Shown piece by piece: positions 7,534 to 9,076 of a stretch of DNA of 9,076 nucleotides. The DNA lies in the NCBI GenBank assembly GCA_031268115.1, contig JAIRXV010000328.1, positions 1 to 9,076 on the forward strand, read 5' to 3'. Each line of letters starts with the position of its first letter. Positions within the stretch are counted from its first letter, which is position 1. A program made the translations under genes and the position numbers. The stretch is from Bifidobacteriaceae bacterium. GTDB lineage: Bacteria > Actinomycetota > Actinomycetes > Actinomycetales > WQXJ01. Below the pieces are notes generated by a model that was given only the letters and a program-made list of their open reading frames with translations, was not told the DNA's origin and did no database searches.

Positions 7534-7545
7534 CCTTTCCCGATG
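7531..7545 (+). promoter_or_regulatory. Likely leaderless promoter of the antiporter gene
   Basis: TAGCCT (7531-7536) fits the actinobacterial -10 pattern TANNNT and ends six bases before the antiporter ATG at 7543, so transcription would begin at or next to the start codon. No Shine-Dalgarno precedes that ATG, which supports a leaderless message. The first three bases of the box are the TAG stop of gene B. A -35 element is not evident. Confidence 0.4.
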
Positions 7546-9076
7546 AGCGCGTTAGTACTCCTCGTAATCCTCGGGGCCGTGGCGATCACGGCGGTCGGCC
7601 GCCGATGGATCCACCAATCGTCCCTGATCGTCGTGGTGGTGGCGGGCGCCGTGTCCTTCATCCCCGCCGTGCCGCGCGTAGAACTAGCGCCCCACCTGAT
7701 CTTCTCGCTGGTAATGCCGCCACTTCTGTATTCGGCGGCACGGCAGTTCTCTGTCTTTTCGTTCGTCCGCAACCTCCGGGCCATCGTGGCTCTCGGGGTG
7801 GGCCTTGTTCTTGTGACCACGGCCGCCGTAGCAGGGTTGGCCTTGTGGATAGCGCCTGCACTTGGGGGTGCGGGGGCGTTGATTCTTGCCGCCGTGGTGT
7901 CCCCGCCAGACACCGTGACCACGGTGACACATGGGCGGGCCATCGGTCTTCCGAAACGAGTGGTCGAGATCTTGACCGGCGAATGCCTAATCAACGACGC
8001 GGCCGCTTTGACTATTTTTTCAGTCGCCGCCGCGCAGGCCACGGGTCACACCGCTTTCATCGCGAACCCAGTGGCACTATTCGGTTATGGCGCAGCTTTG
8101 GGCCTCCTCATAGGTGTGGTGGCGTCTGTGGCGACCTCCGCCATCGTCCGCCTCCTTCCGGACGATACTCTCGCCACCGCTCTAAGCGTGTTGCTTCCGT
8201 TTATTGCCTATCTTCTGGCAGAGCACCTACAGGCGTCCGGCGTACTCGCTGTTGTCGCCGCCGGCTTCACGACTTCGGTAAATGCCACATTCGACAGGCG
8301 CGCGCAAGCCTCACCGTTGGCCTACCGTTTGCGTGTGCGCGAGCTTGAGGTTTGGCCAGTTGTGGATGTTCTTTTAGAGGCATTTGTGTTTGCGTACATG
8401 GGTTTGCAGTTGCGTCATGTGGTGGCGGAACTCGCCGCCGATGCCGTTCACCTACCCCTGGCCCTCGGCCTCGGTGCCGCGACCCTAGCGGCCGTCATGG
8501 CCGTACGGGTCGTCTGGGTGTTCTTCGTGTTTGGGCGCTGGAATCTGCTGTACCGCTTGCGGGCGAGGCGGATCGCACGAGGTGGGCCCCGCGTCCAGGC
8601 CAGACTCAAGGCCATCGAGGACCGCCAGCGACAGGCGGAGCAGCGCGCGATTCGCCGCAGCCGGACGCGGCTTGAGTGGATGGAAAGACGCGCGGCCCGC
8701 GCTGAGGCGTTGGCGGCACGTCGAGTAGCTGTTGGAAGGTCGAGCCGGGCGGCCGAGGCCCGCGCGCTGGCGTTGAGGGCGCAGGTTGACCAGGTGCGCG
8801 AGCCGTCCGAGCCGTCCGAGCCGAGCGAGTCCGGTCGCGAAAGCGTGGGCCGGGGGCGGCGGCCGCTGCCTGGGCGGCGGCCAGGCGGGGCCCACGGGCC
8901 GGTCATGGCCCACGCCAAGCCGATGGGTTGGCGCGAGATGCTCCTTGTTTCCTGGACCGGGATGCGCGGGATAGTGACATTGGCCGTGGCGGCGGAGGTC
9001 CCGATCTTGGCCGGACCGGCCGAGTTCCCTGCCCGTTCGTTGATCCAGGCGGTCGCGTTCATGGTGGCCGTTGGCA
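7543..9076 (+). CDS. CPA1-family Na+(K+)/H+ antiporter, NhaP-like (3' end outside window)
   Basis: An inner-membrane cation/proton exchanger, likely used in pH and salt homeostasis. The frame runs 511 codons to the window edge without a stop. The ATG at 7543 places a hydrophobic helix (SALVLLVILGAVAITAV) at the extreme N-terminus, as usual for the family, with LVMPPLLYSAA following near residue 60. Diagnostic motifs are AVVSPPDTVTTV (117-128, D123), LTGECLINDAAAL (144-156, with the N151-D152 pair expected in the ion site) and SWTGMRGIVTLA (470-481, R475 probably the conserved arginine). Several more hydrophobic helices lie between about 175 and 335. Between 338 and about 462 is a hydrophilic Arg/Ala/Glu-rich segment of roughly 120 residues, where relatives usually have a few tens of residues. 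The gene lies nine bases after the gene B stop in the same frame, and probably has its own promoter. The exchanged ion cannot be told. Confidence 0.9.
   Translation, partial: MSALVLLVILGAVAITAVGRRWIHQSSLIVVVVAGAVSFIPAVPRVELAPHLIFSLVMPPLLYSAARQFSVFSFVRNLRAIVALGVGLVLVTTAAVAGLALWIAPALGGAGALILAAVVSPPDTVTTVTHGRAIGLPKRVVEILTGECLINDAAALTIFSVAAAQATGHTAFIANPVALFGYGAALGLLIGVVASVATSAIVRLLPDDTLATALSVLLPFIAYLLAEHLQASGVLAVVAAGFTTSVNATFDRRAQASPLAYRLRVRELEVWPVVDVLLEAFVFAYMGLQLRHVVAELAADAVHLPLALGLGAATLAAVMAVRVVWVFFVFGRWNLLYRLRARRIARGGPRVQARLKAIEDRQRQAEQRAIRRSRTRLEWMERRAARAEALAARRVAVGRSSRAAEARALALRAQVDQVREPSEPSEPSESGRESVGRGRRPLPGRRPGGAHGPVMAHAKPMGWREMLLVSWTGMRGIVTLAVAAEVPILAGPAEFPARSLIQAVAFMVAVG
8800..8832 (+). 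repeat. Short tandem repeat encoding (EPS)n in the antiporter loop
   Basis: The 9-base unit GAGCCGTCC occurs twice, followed by a degenerate copy GAGCCGAGC and GAGTCC, encoding EPSEPSEPSES at residues 420-430 of the antiporter. It sits in the hydrophilic insertion just before its Gly/Arg-rich end. Copy number of such a unit can change by slippage without breaking the frame. Confidence 0.6.

Noticed and set aside
7476..8348. 290-codon + strand open frame, and its continuation 8352-8675
   Set aside because: It overlaps the antiporter in another frame. The antiporter frame carries the family motifs, whereas this one is Arg/Gly/Pro/Ser-rich.
1..9076. CRISPR array, tRNA, rRNA, insertion sequence or phage integrase
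   Set aside because: No regularly spaced repeats, no recognisable structural RNA and no transposase or integrase motifs were seen on either strand.

Overview
The window is 9,076 bases of high-GC DNA. Every convincing gene lies on the + strand. Frame usage, GTG starts, what look like leaderless starts (TANNNT boxes a few bases before ATG) and the domain make-up of the first gene all suggest an Actinomycetota bacterium. The genus cannot be read from the sequence. Both edge genes are cut by the window.

Bases 1-5583 encode the C-terminal 1,860 codons of a very large, probably secreted, modular glycoside hydrolase. Its order is four discoidin/CBM32-like domains, a family 2 (GH2) sugar-binding, Ig-like and TIM-barrel core with both catalytic glutamates in place, two further beta-sandwiches, four FIVAR-type helical repeats, an Ala/Gly/Pro linker and a Lys-rich Ig-like terminal module. 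This architecture suits an enzyme that binds complex glycans and stays at the cell surface.

Bases 5584-5797 are non-coding. They hold two adjacent hairpins (5591-5632 and 5634-5681), the first a likely terminator, followed by weak promoter-like boxes.

Bases 5798-7533 hold two translationally coupled genes of unknown function, A and B, sharing a 4-base GTGA overlap. Sampled stretches of A are clearly lower in GC than the flanking genes. Both proteins recall a gene pair that I remember as widespread but uncharacterised. This is the best candidate here for an undescribed system. The last ~55 residues of B look unlike the rest of it.

From 7543 to the right edge runs an incomplete CPA1-type cation/proton antiporter. 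It carries the diagnostic motifs and an unusually long Arg/Ala-rich cytoplasmic insertion before its last conserved helix motif. It probably has its own leaderless promoter, whose -10 box contains the stop codon of B. I see no tRNA, rRNA, CRISPR array, transposase or attachment site.
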